This document shows positions 33,195-40,988 of a stretch of DNA of 64,000 bases, one piece after another. The notes below the pieces were generated by a model, which worked only from the letters and a program-made list of their open reading frames with translations, made no database searches and was not told the origin of the DNA. Made by a program: the position numbers and the translations under genes. Origin of the DNA: Taklimakanibacter sp050246735 (GTDB lineage: Bacteria; Pseudomonadota; Alphaproteobacteria; Rhizobiales; Aestuariivirgaceae); NCBI GenBank assembly GCA_050246735.1, contig JBFWVM010000005.1:124001-188000 (forward strand). Direction: 5' to 3'. The first letter of the stretch is position 1. Each line of letters starts with the position of its first letter.

Positions 33195-33722
33195 ATGAGC
33201 GCGCAAGCCTGCCCGATGAACTGCCCGCTGAGGCTCCTCGACCGCAAGCCCGAAAGGCTGGTGGTGACGGGCCTGCGCTGCTGCATGGCCGGCTACAGTT
33301 TCGGCGATATCGACTGCTGGGAGACGGCCTGGCGGAGCTATTGCATGGAGCTCGGCACCGGCGATGCCCGCCGCCTGATGGGCGAGCTGCAATATTGGGT
33401 GCGCTGCCTCAGGGCCGAGAGCGCCCGCCCGCTCGACGTCTTCCCGCATGGCTGCGGCCATGTCTGCCGCGACGAATGCATGGCGCTGTCGCTGATCGCC
33501 GCCCTCCAGGACAATGATCTCTCCACGGCCCTGCTCGCGGCCCGCCATCTGAGCGGCCAGGTCGAGGGCGAGGCGCCGCTGGCATTGGCCGTCGCCGGCC
33601 AGGGCTATGCCGATGCGCTGGTCGGGGCGGGGCAGAAACTCATGAGCGTTCCCGCATCCGTCGTCCACTCCATCGCCGCCTTTGGCAGCGGGCCCGCGCC
33701 GGCGCAGGAGACAGTTCATTGA
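33195..33722 (+). CDS. Cys-rich hypothetical protein, first gene of the iron operon
   Basis: A 175-residue protein with ten Cys in its first 95 residues (6, 10, 29, 30, 41, 50, 71, 87, 91, 95), including the cluster HGCGHVCRDEC. The second half is an Ala-rich helical region with no Cys. No signal peptide, so it is probably cytoplasmic. The Cys/His pattern suggests metal or Fe-S binding, but I do not recognise the family. It lies downstream of the Irr-type box and 43 bases before the imelysin gene, so it is probably iron-regulated. ATG 33195 lacks a good ribosome-binding site; an in-frame TTG at 33174 is the alternative. Confidence 0.6.
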   Translation: MSAQACPMNCPLRLLDRKPERLVVTGLRCCMAGYSFGDIDCWETAWRSYCMELGTGDARRLMGELQYWVRCLRAESARPLDVFPHGCGHVCRDECMALSLIAALQDNDLSTALLAARHLSGQVEGEAPLALAVAGQGYADALVGAGQKLMSVPASVVHSIAAFGSGPAPAQETVH

Positions 33723-33765
33723 GCCGATCACCATGCAGCACTCAGTCAGAAGGGGACTTACCATC

Positions 33766-35043
33766 ATGAAACGGCATATTCTTGCGCTTGCCGCCGGCAC
33801 AGCCCTGACGCTGGCCTCGGTCATCTCCATCGCGCGCGGCGAGGACGTGACTCCCGGCGCGGTTCTCAAGCATTATGGCGACGTTGCGGAAGCCATGTAC
33901 AGCGATGCCGCGGCGGCGGCGGCCGACCTCGGCAAGGCGATCGACGCCTTCATCGCCGATCCGAACGACAAGACGCTGGCCGCTGCGCGCGCCGCCTGGA
34001 AGGAGGCGCGTCCCTGGTACCAGCAGACGGAGGGCTATCGCTTCGGCAACGCCATCGTCGACGACTGGGAGGGCCGGGTGAATGCCTGGCCGCTCGACGA
34101 AGGGCTCATCGACTACACCGACAAGAGCTCCTATGGCGAGACCTCGGACGAAAATCCGCTCTACACCGCCAATGTCATCGCCAATACCTCGATCCGCATC
34201 GGCAACGACACGGTGGATGCGAGCAAGATCGATGCCGAGCTTCTGAGGAAGCTGCAGGAAGCGGGCGGCAACGAAGCCAATGTCGCGATCGGCTATCACG
34301 CCATCGAGTTCCTGCTCTGGGGCCAGGACCTGAACGGCACCAAGGCGGGCGCCGGCAACCGTCCGGCGAGCGATTACGACACCAAGAACTGCACCAACGG
34401 CCATTGCGACCGCCGCGCCGCCTATCTCAAGGCGGCGAGCGATCTCCTGCAGGCGGACCTGGCCGAGATGGTGGCCAACTGGAAGGCCGACGGCGCCGCG
34501 CGCAAGGAGCTTGCCGCCAAGGGCGACGAGGGCGGCCTCGCCACCATCCTCACCGGCATCGGCAGCCTTTCCTATGGCGAGCTCGCCGGCGAGCGCATGA
34601 AGCTCGGCCTCATCCTGCACGATCCCGAGGAGGAGCACGACTGCTTCTCCGACAACACGCACAATTCGCATTATTTCGACGAAGCCGGCATGATCTCGAT
34701 CTATGACGGCAAGCTTAAGCGCCGCGACGGCTCGACCCTGGAGGGGCCCGGCATAGCGGCGCTCGCCCAGGCCAAGGCGCCGGCCGAGGCCGGGAAGCTC
34801 ACCGATCTCATGAGCGCTGCCCAGAAGAAGCTCGCCGTGATCCGCGACCGCGCCGAGAGCGGCAAGGAAGCCTATGACCAGATGATCGCTCAGGGCAACG
34901 ACGAGGGCAACGCCCTGGTGCAGGCGGCGATCGACGCCCTGGTCGCCCAGACGCGGGGCGTCGAGGCGGTGGTGGCCGCCCTCGATCTCAAGATCACGGT
35001 CGAAGGCTCCGACAGTCTCGACAATCCCACCGCGGTCCAATGA
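33766..35043 (+). CDS. irpA: Imelysin family iron-regulated protein (IrpA-like, COG3487)
   Basis: A 425-residue periplasmic protein. MKRHILALAAGTALTLASVI is a Sec signal peptide ending near ARGED. The imelysin signature GxHxxE is seen in GYHAIEFLLWGQ, and the duplicated helical-bundle architecture shows in HDPEEEHDCFSDNTHNSHYF. Imelysin-like proteins (ICMP, IrpA) bind iron in the periplasm or on the surface and are induced by iron limitation. It is encoded with the other conserved members of this iron cluster (COG3488, COG3489, COG3490) further down the operon. ATG 33733 is an in-frame alternative. Confidence 0.9.
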   Translation: MKRHILALAAGTALTLASVISIARGEDVTPGAVLKHYGDVAEAMYSDAAAAAADLGKAIDAFIADPNDKTLAAARAAWKEARPWYQQTEGYRFGNAIVDDWEGRVNAWPLDEGLIDYTDKSSYGETSDENPLYTANVIANTSIRIGNDTVDASKIDAELLRKLQEAGGNEANVAIGYHAIEFLLWGQDLNGTKAGAGNRPASDYDTKNCTNGHCDRRAAYLKAASDLLQADLAEMVANWKADGAARKELAAKGDEGGLATILTGIGSLSYGELAGERMKLGLILHDPEEEHDCFSDNTHNSHYFDEAGMISIYDGKLKRRDGSTLEGPGIAALAQAKAPAEAGKLTDLMSAAQKKLAVIRDRAESGKEAYDQMIAQGNDEGNALVQAAIDALVAQTRGVEAVVAALDLKITVEGSDSLDNPTAVQ

Positions 35044-35050
35044 GGCAGTG

Positions 35051-35335
35051 ATGCTCAGATACAAGCGGCACGTCCAGTCCTTCACCGAGGCCGAGATCGC
35101 CGAGAAGCTCAAGGTGGCGGAGGCGCTGCGCGGGGAGGGCAAGCGGGTCTATGAGATCGCCCGTGTTCTCGGCGTCACCGACACGACCTATTACAATTGG
35201 CTGAAGCGGGCCGAGAGGCCGGCGCGCGAAGGCGACGAGTTGCGCCGGCTGCGCCGCGAGAATGCCCAGTTGAAGCGGGCCGTGAAGTCGCTGGCGAATC
35301 TCGCCGGCGCCGTTTCGGGAGCGCCGCAGAGCTAG
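35051..35335 (+). CDS. Small IS3-OrfA-like HTH protein within the iron operon
   Basis: A 94-residue protein with a helix-turn-helix (YEIARVLGVTDTTYYNWLKR) followed by a leucine-zipper-like helix (ELRRLRRENAQLKRAVKSL), exactly the layout of IS3-family OrfA proteins. No OrfB transposase, terminal inverted repeats or target duplication are present. It starts eight bases after the imelysin stop, with GAGG five bases upstream, and ends five bases before bfd, so it is built into the operon. It is either a domesticated DNA-binding protein or the last remnant of an insertion. Confidence 0.65.
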   Translation: MLRYKRHVQSFTEAEIAEKLKVAEALRGEGKRVYEIARVLGVTDTTYYNWLKRAERPAREGDELRRLRRENAQLKRAVKSLANLAGAVSGAPQS

Positions 35336-35340
35336 GTTCC

Positions 35341-35925
35341 ATGATCGTCTGCCAGTGCAATGTCATCACCTCGCGCCACATCAAGGAAGCGGTCTGCCGC
35401 CTGATGAAGGGCGACGAATTCCGCGTGGTGACGCCGGGGGCGGTTTTCCGCTGCTGCGGCGAGCGGCCGCAATGCGGCGGCTGCATGGCGCATCTGGTCG
35501 CGCATATGGAGGCGGCGGTCCTCGAGATCCGCGCGTCGTCTTGCCAAGAGCACCAATCTGCACCATTCTCCCCGGGAGAAGTGGAGGTTCTTCCTATCGA
35601 AGAGCGTCCGAGCTCCCGGGAGAAGGCGGATGAAAGGTCACAAGAAGGTCATCGAATATCTGAACAAGGGTCTCAGGAGCGAGCTCACGGCGGTGAGCCA
35701 GTACTGGGTCCATTTCCGCCTGCTGGAGGACTGGGGCTTCTCGAAGCTCGCCAAGAAGGAAAGGGAAGAATCGATCGAGGAGATGCATCATGCGGACAAG
35801 TTCATCGCCCGCATCGTCTTCCTCGAAGGCCATCCCAATCTGCAGACATTGGACCCCTTGATGATCGGGCAGAACATCAAGGAAGTCCTGGAATGCGACC
35901 TGAAGGCCGAATACGGCGCCCGTGA
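35341..35925 (+). CDS. bfd: Bacterioferritin-associated ferredoxin (Bfd-like) with an unterminated frame
   Basis: Residues 1 to about 65 are a Bfd-type [2Fe-2S] domain: MIVCQCNVIT with Cys4 and Cys6, then FRCCGERPQCGGCM supplying the other ligands. Bfd donates electrons to release iron from bacterioferritin, encoded next. Normal family members end near here, but this frame has no stop until 35923-35925, running about 295 bases into bfr in another frame and through two CTCCC-GGGAG repeats (35566-35622). The extension reads as low-complexity noise. A lost stop, an insertion of repeat DNA or a sequencing indel are all possible. Confidence 0.6.
   Translation: MIVCQCNVITSRHIKEAVCRLMKGDEFRVVTPGAVFRCCGERPQCGGCMAHLVAHMEAAVLEIRASSCQEHQSAPFSPGEVEVLPIEERPSSREKADERSQEGHRISEQGSQERAHGGEPVLGPFPPAGGLGLLEARQEGKGRIDRGDASCGQVHRPHRLPRRPSQSADIGPLDDRAEHQGSPGMRPEGRIRRP
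35566..35622. repeat. Duplicated CTCCC-GGGAGAAG repeat between bfd and bfr
   Basis: TTCTCCCCGGGAGAA (35566-35580) is a near-perfect palindrome, and CTCCCGGGAG (35613-35622) is a second copy of its core. Both are followed by AAG and a G-rich triplet. The second copy provides the GGGAGAAGG ribosome-binding site for bfr. The segment between bfd-like sequence and bfr looks inserted, which would explain the missing bfd stop. Confidence 0.5.
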
Positions 35926-36115
35926 TCTCTACAAGGAGGCCTATAAGGCCTGTCACGAGATCGGCGATTTCGTTTCCATGGAGCTCTTCAAGGAGCTTCT
36001 CGAGGATGAAGAAGGTCATATCGATTTCATCGAAAGCGAGCTCAGTCTTCTGGAGAAGATCGGGCTTGAGAATTACGGCCAGCTGCAGGCCGATCACGCC
36101 GACAAGAAGGATTAG
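35630..36115 (+). CDS. bfr: Bacterioferritin
   Basis: A 161-residue bacterioferritin, the canonical length. All ferroxidase-centre residues are present at standard positions: Glu18, Glu51, His54, Glu94, Glu127 and His130, with Tyr25 and the haem ligand Met52. Twenty-four subunits form the cytoplasmic iron store that oxidises Fe2+ and keeps it as ferrihydrite. The ribosome-binding site GGGAGAAGG is six bases upstream. Storage (bfr), mobilisation (bfd) and periplasmic uptake (imelysin, oxidase) genes share one operon downstream of the Irr-type box. Confidence 0.95.
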   Translation: MKGHKKVIEYLNKGLRSELTAVSQYWVHFRLLEDWGFSKLAKKEREESIEEMHHADKFIARIVFLEGHPNLQTLDPLMIGQNIKEVLECDLKAEYGARDLYKEAYKACHEIGDFVSMELFKELLEDEEGHIDFIESELSLLEKIGLENYGQLQADHADKKD

Positions 36116-36166
36116 GCGCCGCTCTCACGCCGAGGCTCGGGCGGAACTCTCCTCGCTCGCCGCGCC

Positions 36167-37621
36167 ATGCTGACCCGCCGGGCCGTCATTGCCGCGCTGG
36201 GCGCGGGCCTTGCCGCGCCGGCCTTGCTGTCGCTGCCGCGCCGGCCGGTCGCCAAGGCCTTGCCGGCGCCCCGACCCCTGCCGGCGGCGCCGGTTCTGCG
36301 CGAGTTTGCAATCGAGGCCAAGGCGGTGCCTCATCGGCTTCTGGGCGGCGGCGGGCCCGAGAGCACGCTGTGGACCTATGGCGACGAGCTCTTTCCGATC
36401 CTGCGGCTGAAGCGCGGCGACCGCCTGCGCGCCACGCTGACCAACAGCCTCCCCGAGCACACCTCCATCCACTGGCACGGCGTGCGCGTGCCGAACGCCA
36501 TGGACGGCGTGCAGTATGTGACGCAGAAGCCGGTCGAGCCCGGCGAGAGCTTCATTTACGATTTCATCCTTCCCGACAGCGGCACCTTCTTCTTCCATCC
36601 GCATTGCAACGAGAGCGGCCAGGTCGGACACGGGCTGCTGGGCGTCCTGATCGTGACGGGCGATGAGAGCGAGCCTTTCGACGACGAGGTGGTGATCGTC
36701 GCCAAGGACTGGCGTCTCGCCGGGAATGGCTCGTTCCTGCCCTTCTCGACCGACAGCGGTGCTGCCCGCGCCGGCACTTTCGGCACCGTGCGCAGCGTCA
36801 ACGGAACGAGGCGTTTCGTCCGGAAAGTGCCCGCCAGGGCGGATGTGCGGCTGCGCATCCTCAATCTCGACGCGACCCGCCTGATGGATGTCGGTGTGGA
36901 AGGCGCCGAGGCGCGCATCATTGCCGTCGACGGCAACGCGGTCGCGGCACTACCGCTCGATTCCTGGCGTCTCGGCGCCGCCTCGCGTCTCGACCTCGTG
37001 CTGCGCACGCCCAAGTCGGGAGGCCGGGTCCTGTTGCGCGATTATTTCCCGGCCGCGATCTTCGATCTCGCCGTGCTGGAAGCGGAAGGGCCCGACCGGC
37101 GCCGGGAACCTTTCGATCCGGCCCCGCTCTACGCGCCCGCAGTTCCCGAGCCCGATCTCGCCGCCGCCGAGCCTCAGACTTTCGTCTTCGGCGCGGCCTC
37201 CGACGCGATCGCCAGCTTCATCGACGGGCTCGATCCCGACGATCCGCTGTCGAAGGTCATTCTGGATGATTTGTGCACCGCCAGTCGTACATTCTGGGCG
37301 ATCAACAAGCGCTCCTGGCCCAATGACGGACATCGGAACCTGCCACCGCCCCTGGCGCGGCTCAAGCCGGGCAAGAGCTACCGTTTCACGCTGCAGAATG
37401 CGACCCCGCATCCGCATCCGATCCACCTGCACGGCCACACGTTCAAGGTGCTCTCGTCGACGAAACAGAAGCTGCCCGTCCATTATGCCGACACAGTTCT
37501 GGTTCTCCCTAAGGAACGCGTCGAGATCGCCTTCGTCGCCGCGCCCGGAAGATGGATGTTCCACTGCCATATATTGGAGCATCTGGAGACCGGCATGATG
37601 GGATACTTCGCCAATCCATGA
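36167..37621 (+). CDS. Multicopper oxidase
   Basis: A 484-residue, Tat-exported (TRRAVIAALGAGLAAPALL) multicopper oxidase. The four copper motifs are HWHG, FFFHPHC, HPHPIHLHGH and HCHILEHLETGM, where the Cys is the type-1 ligand and the Met the axial ligand. It oxidises a periplasmic substrate with O2; in this iron operon ferroxidase activity (Fe2+ to Fe3+) is the most likely role. It begins 51 bases after bfr, and its TGA overlaps the next start (ATGA at 37618-37621). Confidence 0.9.
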   Translation: MLTRRAVIAALGAGLAAPALLSLPRRPVAKALPAPRPLPAAPVLREFAIEAKAVPHRLLGGGGPESTLWTYGDELFPILRLKRGDRLRATLTNSLPEHTSIHWHGVRVPNAMDGVQYVTQKPVEPGESFIYDFILPDSGTFFFHPHCNESGQVGHGLLGVLIVTGDESEPFDDEVVIVAKDWRLAGNGSFLPFSTDSGAARAGTFGTVRSVNGTRRFVRKVPARADVRLRILNLDATRLMDVGVEGAEARIIAVDGNAVAALPLDSWRLGAASRLDLVLRTPKSGGRVLLRDYFPAAIFDLAVLEAEGPDRRREPFDPAPLYAPAVPEPDLAAAEPQTFVFGAASDAIASFIDGLDPDDPLSKVILDDLCTASRTFWAINKRSWPNDGHRNLPPPLARLKPGKSYRFTLQNATPHPHPIHLHGHTFKVLSSTKQKLPVHYADTVLVLPKERVEIAFVAAPGRWMFHCHILEHLETGMMGYFANP

Positions 37622-38823
37622 CGGCGCTGCGAACGACACTGCTCGTGCTCTCCGGCCTGTTGGCGCCCATCGCGTCTGCGGAAGAGCTCGATTCGGCGGT
37701 GGGCAAGGCGCTGTTCGACCGCAAATGGGTGCAGGCGCCGGCGTCCACCAATGCCGCGGACGGGCTCGGCCCCCTGTTCAACGCGCAAGCCTGCGCCACC
37801 TGCCACAAGAATGGCGGCGGCGCCCGCTTCTCGATGATCGACGGGGTCCTGGGTGTCGCCGGCTTCGTGGTGCGGCTGGGCGATGCGCATGGCGCGGCCG
37901 ATCCGCTGCTCGGCCGCCAGCTCCAGGATCATGCCATACCGGGCTTGGCGCCGGAAGCGCGCATCGCGCCCTATCTCGCGCCGGATGCCGACGGCCTGAC
38001 CCGCATGCTGGCGAAGATCACCTTCACGCAGGCTTCGCCCGAACCGGGGGTGAAACAGGAATACCGGGTGGCGCCCCCGCTTCTCGGACGCGGTCTGATC
38101 GCCCGGGTAGCGCAGAGCGAGGTTGTTCGGCGCGCCGATCCCGGCGACCGCGACGGCGACGGCATCTCAGGCCGTGTGCGGATCATCAGGACGGCGGAAG
38201 GCTCGCGCATCGGTCGTTTCGGCCTGAAGGCGACGGCGGCGAGCCTCGCCGACCAGACCGCCGATGCGGCCATGCTCGATCTGGGCCTGTCCTCGCCATT
38301 TCGGCCGGAGCCCTATGGAGATTGCACGCCGGGCCAGACAAGGTGCCGTGCCAGTACGACCGGGCGCAGCTCCGATCTTGACGGAGAGGAAATTTCCCGG
38401 GCGATGGTCGACATGGTGGCGAACTATGTCGCCGCCCTGCGGGCCAGGCCGGTTCCGGCCGATCCGGAAGGCGAGCGCCTGCTCGCCGCGACAGGCTGCA
38501 CGTCGTGCCACGTGCCGAGCCTCGGGGCCGGGTCGGGCGCGTCATTACCGGTCTTCACCGATCTTCTCTTGCATGATATGGGCAATGGGCTGGCCGGCGC
38601 CTTTCCGGATGATTTCGCCACGGCGAATGAATGGCGCACCGCCCCGCTGATCGATCTGGCTGCGCAGAAGGGCAAGCGACGGTTCCTTCATGACGGGCGC
38701 GCGGCGACGCTGGACGAAGCCATAAGATGGCATGGTGGTGAAGCTGTGAAGGCGAAGGAACGCTATCTCGAATTGCCGGCCGAGGCGAAGGCCTGGCTCA
38801 TCGGCTATCTGGGATCGTTGTGA
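37618..38823 (+). CDS. Di-heme oxidoreductase-like protein (COG3488, DUF1111)
   Basis: A 401-residue periplasmic protein with a signal peptide (TTLLVLSGLLAPIASAEE) and two c-type haem motifs, CATCHK and CTSCHV. The length and the block RVAPPLLGRGLI with DRDGDGISGR identify the COG3488 family, annotated as putative thiol oxidoreductase. In alphaproteobacteria it is regularly encoded with imelysin and DUF1513 genes and is under Irr control. A redox step on iron or a copper partner is likely. It overlaps both neighbours by four or fewer bases. Confidence 0.88.
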   Translation: MTALRTTLLVLSGLLAPIASAEELDSAVGKALFDRKWVQAPASTNAADGLGPLFNAQACATCHKNGGGARFSMIDGVLGVAGFVVRLGDAHGAADPLLGRQLQDHAIPGLAPEARIAPYLAPDADGLTRMLAKITFTQASPEPGVKQEYRVAPPLLGRGLIARVAQSEVVRRADPGDRDGDGISGRVRIIRTAEGSRIGRFGLKATAASLADQTADAAMLDLGLSSPFRPEPYGDCTPGQTRCRASTTGRSSDLDGEEISRAMVDMVANYVAALRARPVPADPEGERLLAATGCTSCHVPSLGAGSGASLPVFTDLLLHDMGNGLAGAFPDDFATANEWRTAPLIDLAAQKGKRRFLHDGRAATLDEAIRWHGGEAVKAKERYLELPAEAKAWLIGYLGSL

Positions 38824-39845
38824 TGGGCCTCGTCCGGCGATCCGTTCTCTGCCTTGCGGTGCTTCTCATGGCGGTGATGCCGGCCCGCGCCGCGGATGAT
38901 ACGCTGAACCGGCTGGTGGAGCGTTTCATCATTCCGCACTATCAGGCCTTGTCGCTGACCGCCGATGCGCAGGAGAAAGCCTGGTCGGAATTCTGCGCCA
39001 AGCCCGACGAGATGGGCTTCCAGACCCTGCAGCGGGCCTATCTGGCGACGGCCGATTCATGGTCGCAGATCGAGTTCCTGCGCTATGGGCCGATCGGCGA
39101 CGAGTTCCGCGCCGAACGTCTGTCCTACTGGCCGGAGCGCAAGAACGCCACGGCGAAGGCGCTGGCGAAGCTGCTCGAGAAGAACGGGGTCGAGGATCTG
39201 GCGCCCGAACTCTTCTTCAAGATCAGCGTGGCCGCGCAGGGACTGCCGGCGCTCGAGCGCCTGCTCTTCGACGACAGGGCGCAACTGGAGATGCTGAACG
39301 GCCTGCGCAAGGAGCGGCGCTGTGCCATCGGTCAGGCCATCGCCTGGAACATCGTGATGATCGCCCATGACGTGCGGCTCGGCTGGACCAACGACGTGGC
39401 CGAGGCGATCACCCGTCCGGATACGGCCAAGGAAGCGACCTCGCGCATCGCCACCGACTTTCTCGCGAGTTTCGCCTTCATGCGCGACTCGAAGCTGCGT
39501 CCGATGCTCGGCAAGGATGTGGCGAGTGCCCGTCCGGCTCTGGCCGAAGGCTGGCGCAGCAAGCGCTCCAGGCGCGCCTTGATCCTCAATCTCGAGACCG
39601 CCCTCGACGTCGCGAAACTCATCATGGCGGGCAGGGAGGGCAATACGCCGGCGACCATTGCCATCGCCCTGGGCTTCGCCGAGGCGCTTCCCGAAGACTT
39701 CGGTCCGGCGATGAGCGACATCAGGCAGCGCCAGCAGTTCTATCTGCTGCTCGACGCCCTGGCGGCGGCGCGCGACAAGGCGCATGAGGAGATTCCAGCG
39801 ATGCTCGGCATAACAGTGGGGTTCAACAGCCAGGATGGTGATTGA
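38823..39845 (+). CDS. Imelysin family protein (COG3489)
   Basis: A 340-residue second imelysin-domain protein, shorter than the one at 33766. It has a signal peptide (RRSVLCLAVLLMAVMPARAAD). The imelysin motif is altered to QGLPALERLLF, the standard variant of this subfamily, where GLPALE replaces GxHxxE. The helical-bundle pattern is otherwise kept. It is the third conserved member of the Irr-type iron operon. The ATG overlaps the stop of the di-heme gene (TGATG); GTG 38820 is an alternative start. Confidence 0.87.
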   Translation: MGLVRRSVLCLAVLLMAVMPARAADDTLNRLVERFIIPHYQALSLTADAQEKAWSEFCAKPDEMGFQTLQRAYLATADSWSQIEFLRYGPIGDEFRAERLSYWPERKNATAKALAKLLEKNGVEDLAPELFFKISVAAQGLPALERLLFDDRAQLEMLNGLRKERRCAIGQAIAWNIVMIAHDVRLGWTNDVAEAITRPDTAKEATSRIATDFLASFAFMRDSKLRPMLGKDVASARPALAEGWRSKRSRRALILNLETALDVAKLIMAGREGNTPATIAIALGFAEALPEDFGPAMSDIRQRQQFYLLLDALAAARDKAHEEIPAMLGITVGFNSQDGD

Positions 39846-40950
39846 TCGACGTAAGATCCTGCAAGGGCTCGCGGCCGCCGTCGCCGCGGGCGCATTGCCT
39901 TCACGGGCGAGAGCCGAGGCTTCGCCGCTCTATATTTCCTGCCGCATGGATGCCGGGGGCCAGGCCTCGGCGGCGCTGTTCTCGATCGACGGGAAAGAGC
40001 TGTTCTCGACCGTCCTGCCGGCGCGCGGCCATGATGCCACGGCGCGTCCCGCTTCGTCCGAGATCGTGGTCTTCGCCAGGCGACCCGGCAACTGGTTCGT
40101 CGTCGTCGACGCCGCCAGGGGCCGCCTCGTCGGCACGATCCTGTCGGTCAGGGACCGGCATTTCTACGGCCACGGCGTATTCACGCCAGACGGACGGCTG
40201 CTCTATGCGACCGAGAACGATACGCTGAGCGGCAACGGCATGCTCGGCATCTACGATGCGAGCGACAATTACCGCCGCATCGGCGAGATCGCCGCGCGCG
40301 GCATCGGCCCGCATGACGTCGCCTTCCTGCCCGACGGCAAGACGCTGGTCGTCGCCAATGGCGGCCTGCGCACCTCGCCAGAAACGGGGCGCGAGGTCCT
40401 CAACAGGGACGACATGAAGCCCAATGTCGCGCTGATCGACTGGCGGCATGACCAGACCCTCGCCGTCCTGGAGCTCGATCCGCAGTTCCGCGCCCTGTCC
40501 ATTCGCCATATGGCCGTCGCGCGCGACCGAACCATCACGTTCGGCTGCCAGTATCAGGGCGATCCCAACGACCTGCCGCCGCTCGTCGGCGCGGTGAGTC
40601 CGTCCGGCAAGGTCGCCCTGTTCGACATGCCGGAGGTCGAGCTTCTGGGCATGGCCAATTACATCGGCGCGATGGCGCTCGACGCATCGGAGGAGGTCGT
40701 GGCGGCGACCAGCCCGCAGGGCGGCAGCGTCGCGCTGTGGAACCGCACGACCGGCGAATTCCTGACGCGCCAGCGCATGAGCGACGTCTGCGGAGTCGCG
40801 GCCTTGCCGGACGGCCATGATTTCGTCCTGACCTCCGGCAATGACGGTGTGCGCAGGTTCGCCGAGGCTGCCGAGACGCTGCCGCGCATCGCGGGCGAGC
40901 GCCTGCAGAACTGGATCTGGGACAATCATCTGCTGCCGGTGGACTTGTAA
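39835..40950 (+). CDS. DUF1513 domain-containing protein (COG3490)
   Basis: A 371-residue periplasmic protein with a Tat-like signal (IDRRKILQGLAAAVAAGALP). The rest is a beta-propeller-like repeat domain: GVFTPDGRLLYATEN, DVAFLPDGKTLVVANGG and ALPDGHDFVLTSGNDG mark three blades. It is the DUF1513 protein that closes the conserved imelysin/di-heme operon in alphaproteobacteria. The function is unknown; a propeller could hold iron complexes or dock partners. It overlaps the preceding gene by 11 bases. A convergent gene follows after 38 bases. Confidence 0.88.
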   Translation: MVIDRRKILQGLAAAVAAGALPSRARAEASPLYISCRMDAGGQASAALFSIDGKELFSTVLPARGHDATARPASSEIVVFARRPGNWFVVVDAARGRLVGTILSVRDRHFYGHGVFTPDGRLLYATENDTLSGNGMLGIYDASDNYRRIGEIAARGIGPHDVAFLPDGKTLVVANGGLRTSPETGREVLNRDDMKPNVALIDWRHDQTLAVLELDPQFRALSIRHMAVARDRTITFGCQYQGDPNDLPPLVGAVSPSGKVALFDMPEVELLGMANYIGAMALDASEEVVAATSPQGGSVALWNRTTGEFLTRQRMSDVCGVAALPDGHDFVLTSGNDGVRRFAEAAETLPRIAGERLQNWIWDNHLLPVDL

Positions 40951-40988
40951 GCCGCCCGGCATGGGTGCTCCGGGTCACGGACGGTCGA

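Noticed and set aside
35051..35335. Complete insertion sequence inside the iron operon
   Set aside because: Only an OrfA-like gene is present; there is no OrfB, no terminal inverted repeats and no target duplication, and the neighbouring genes abut closely.
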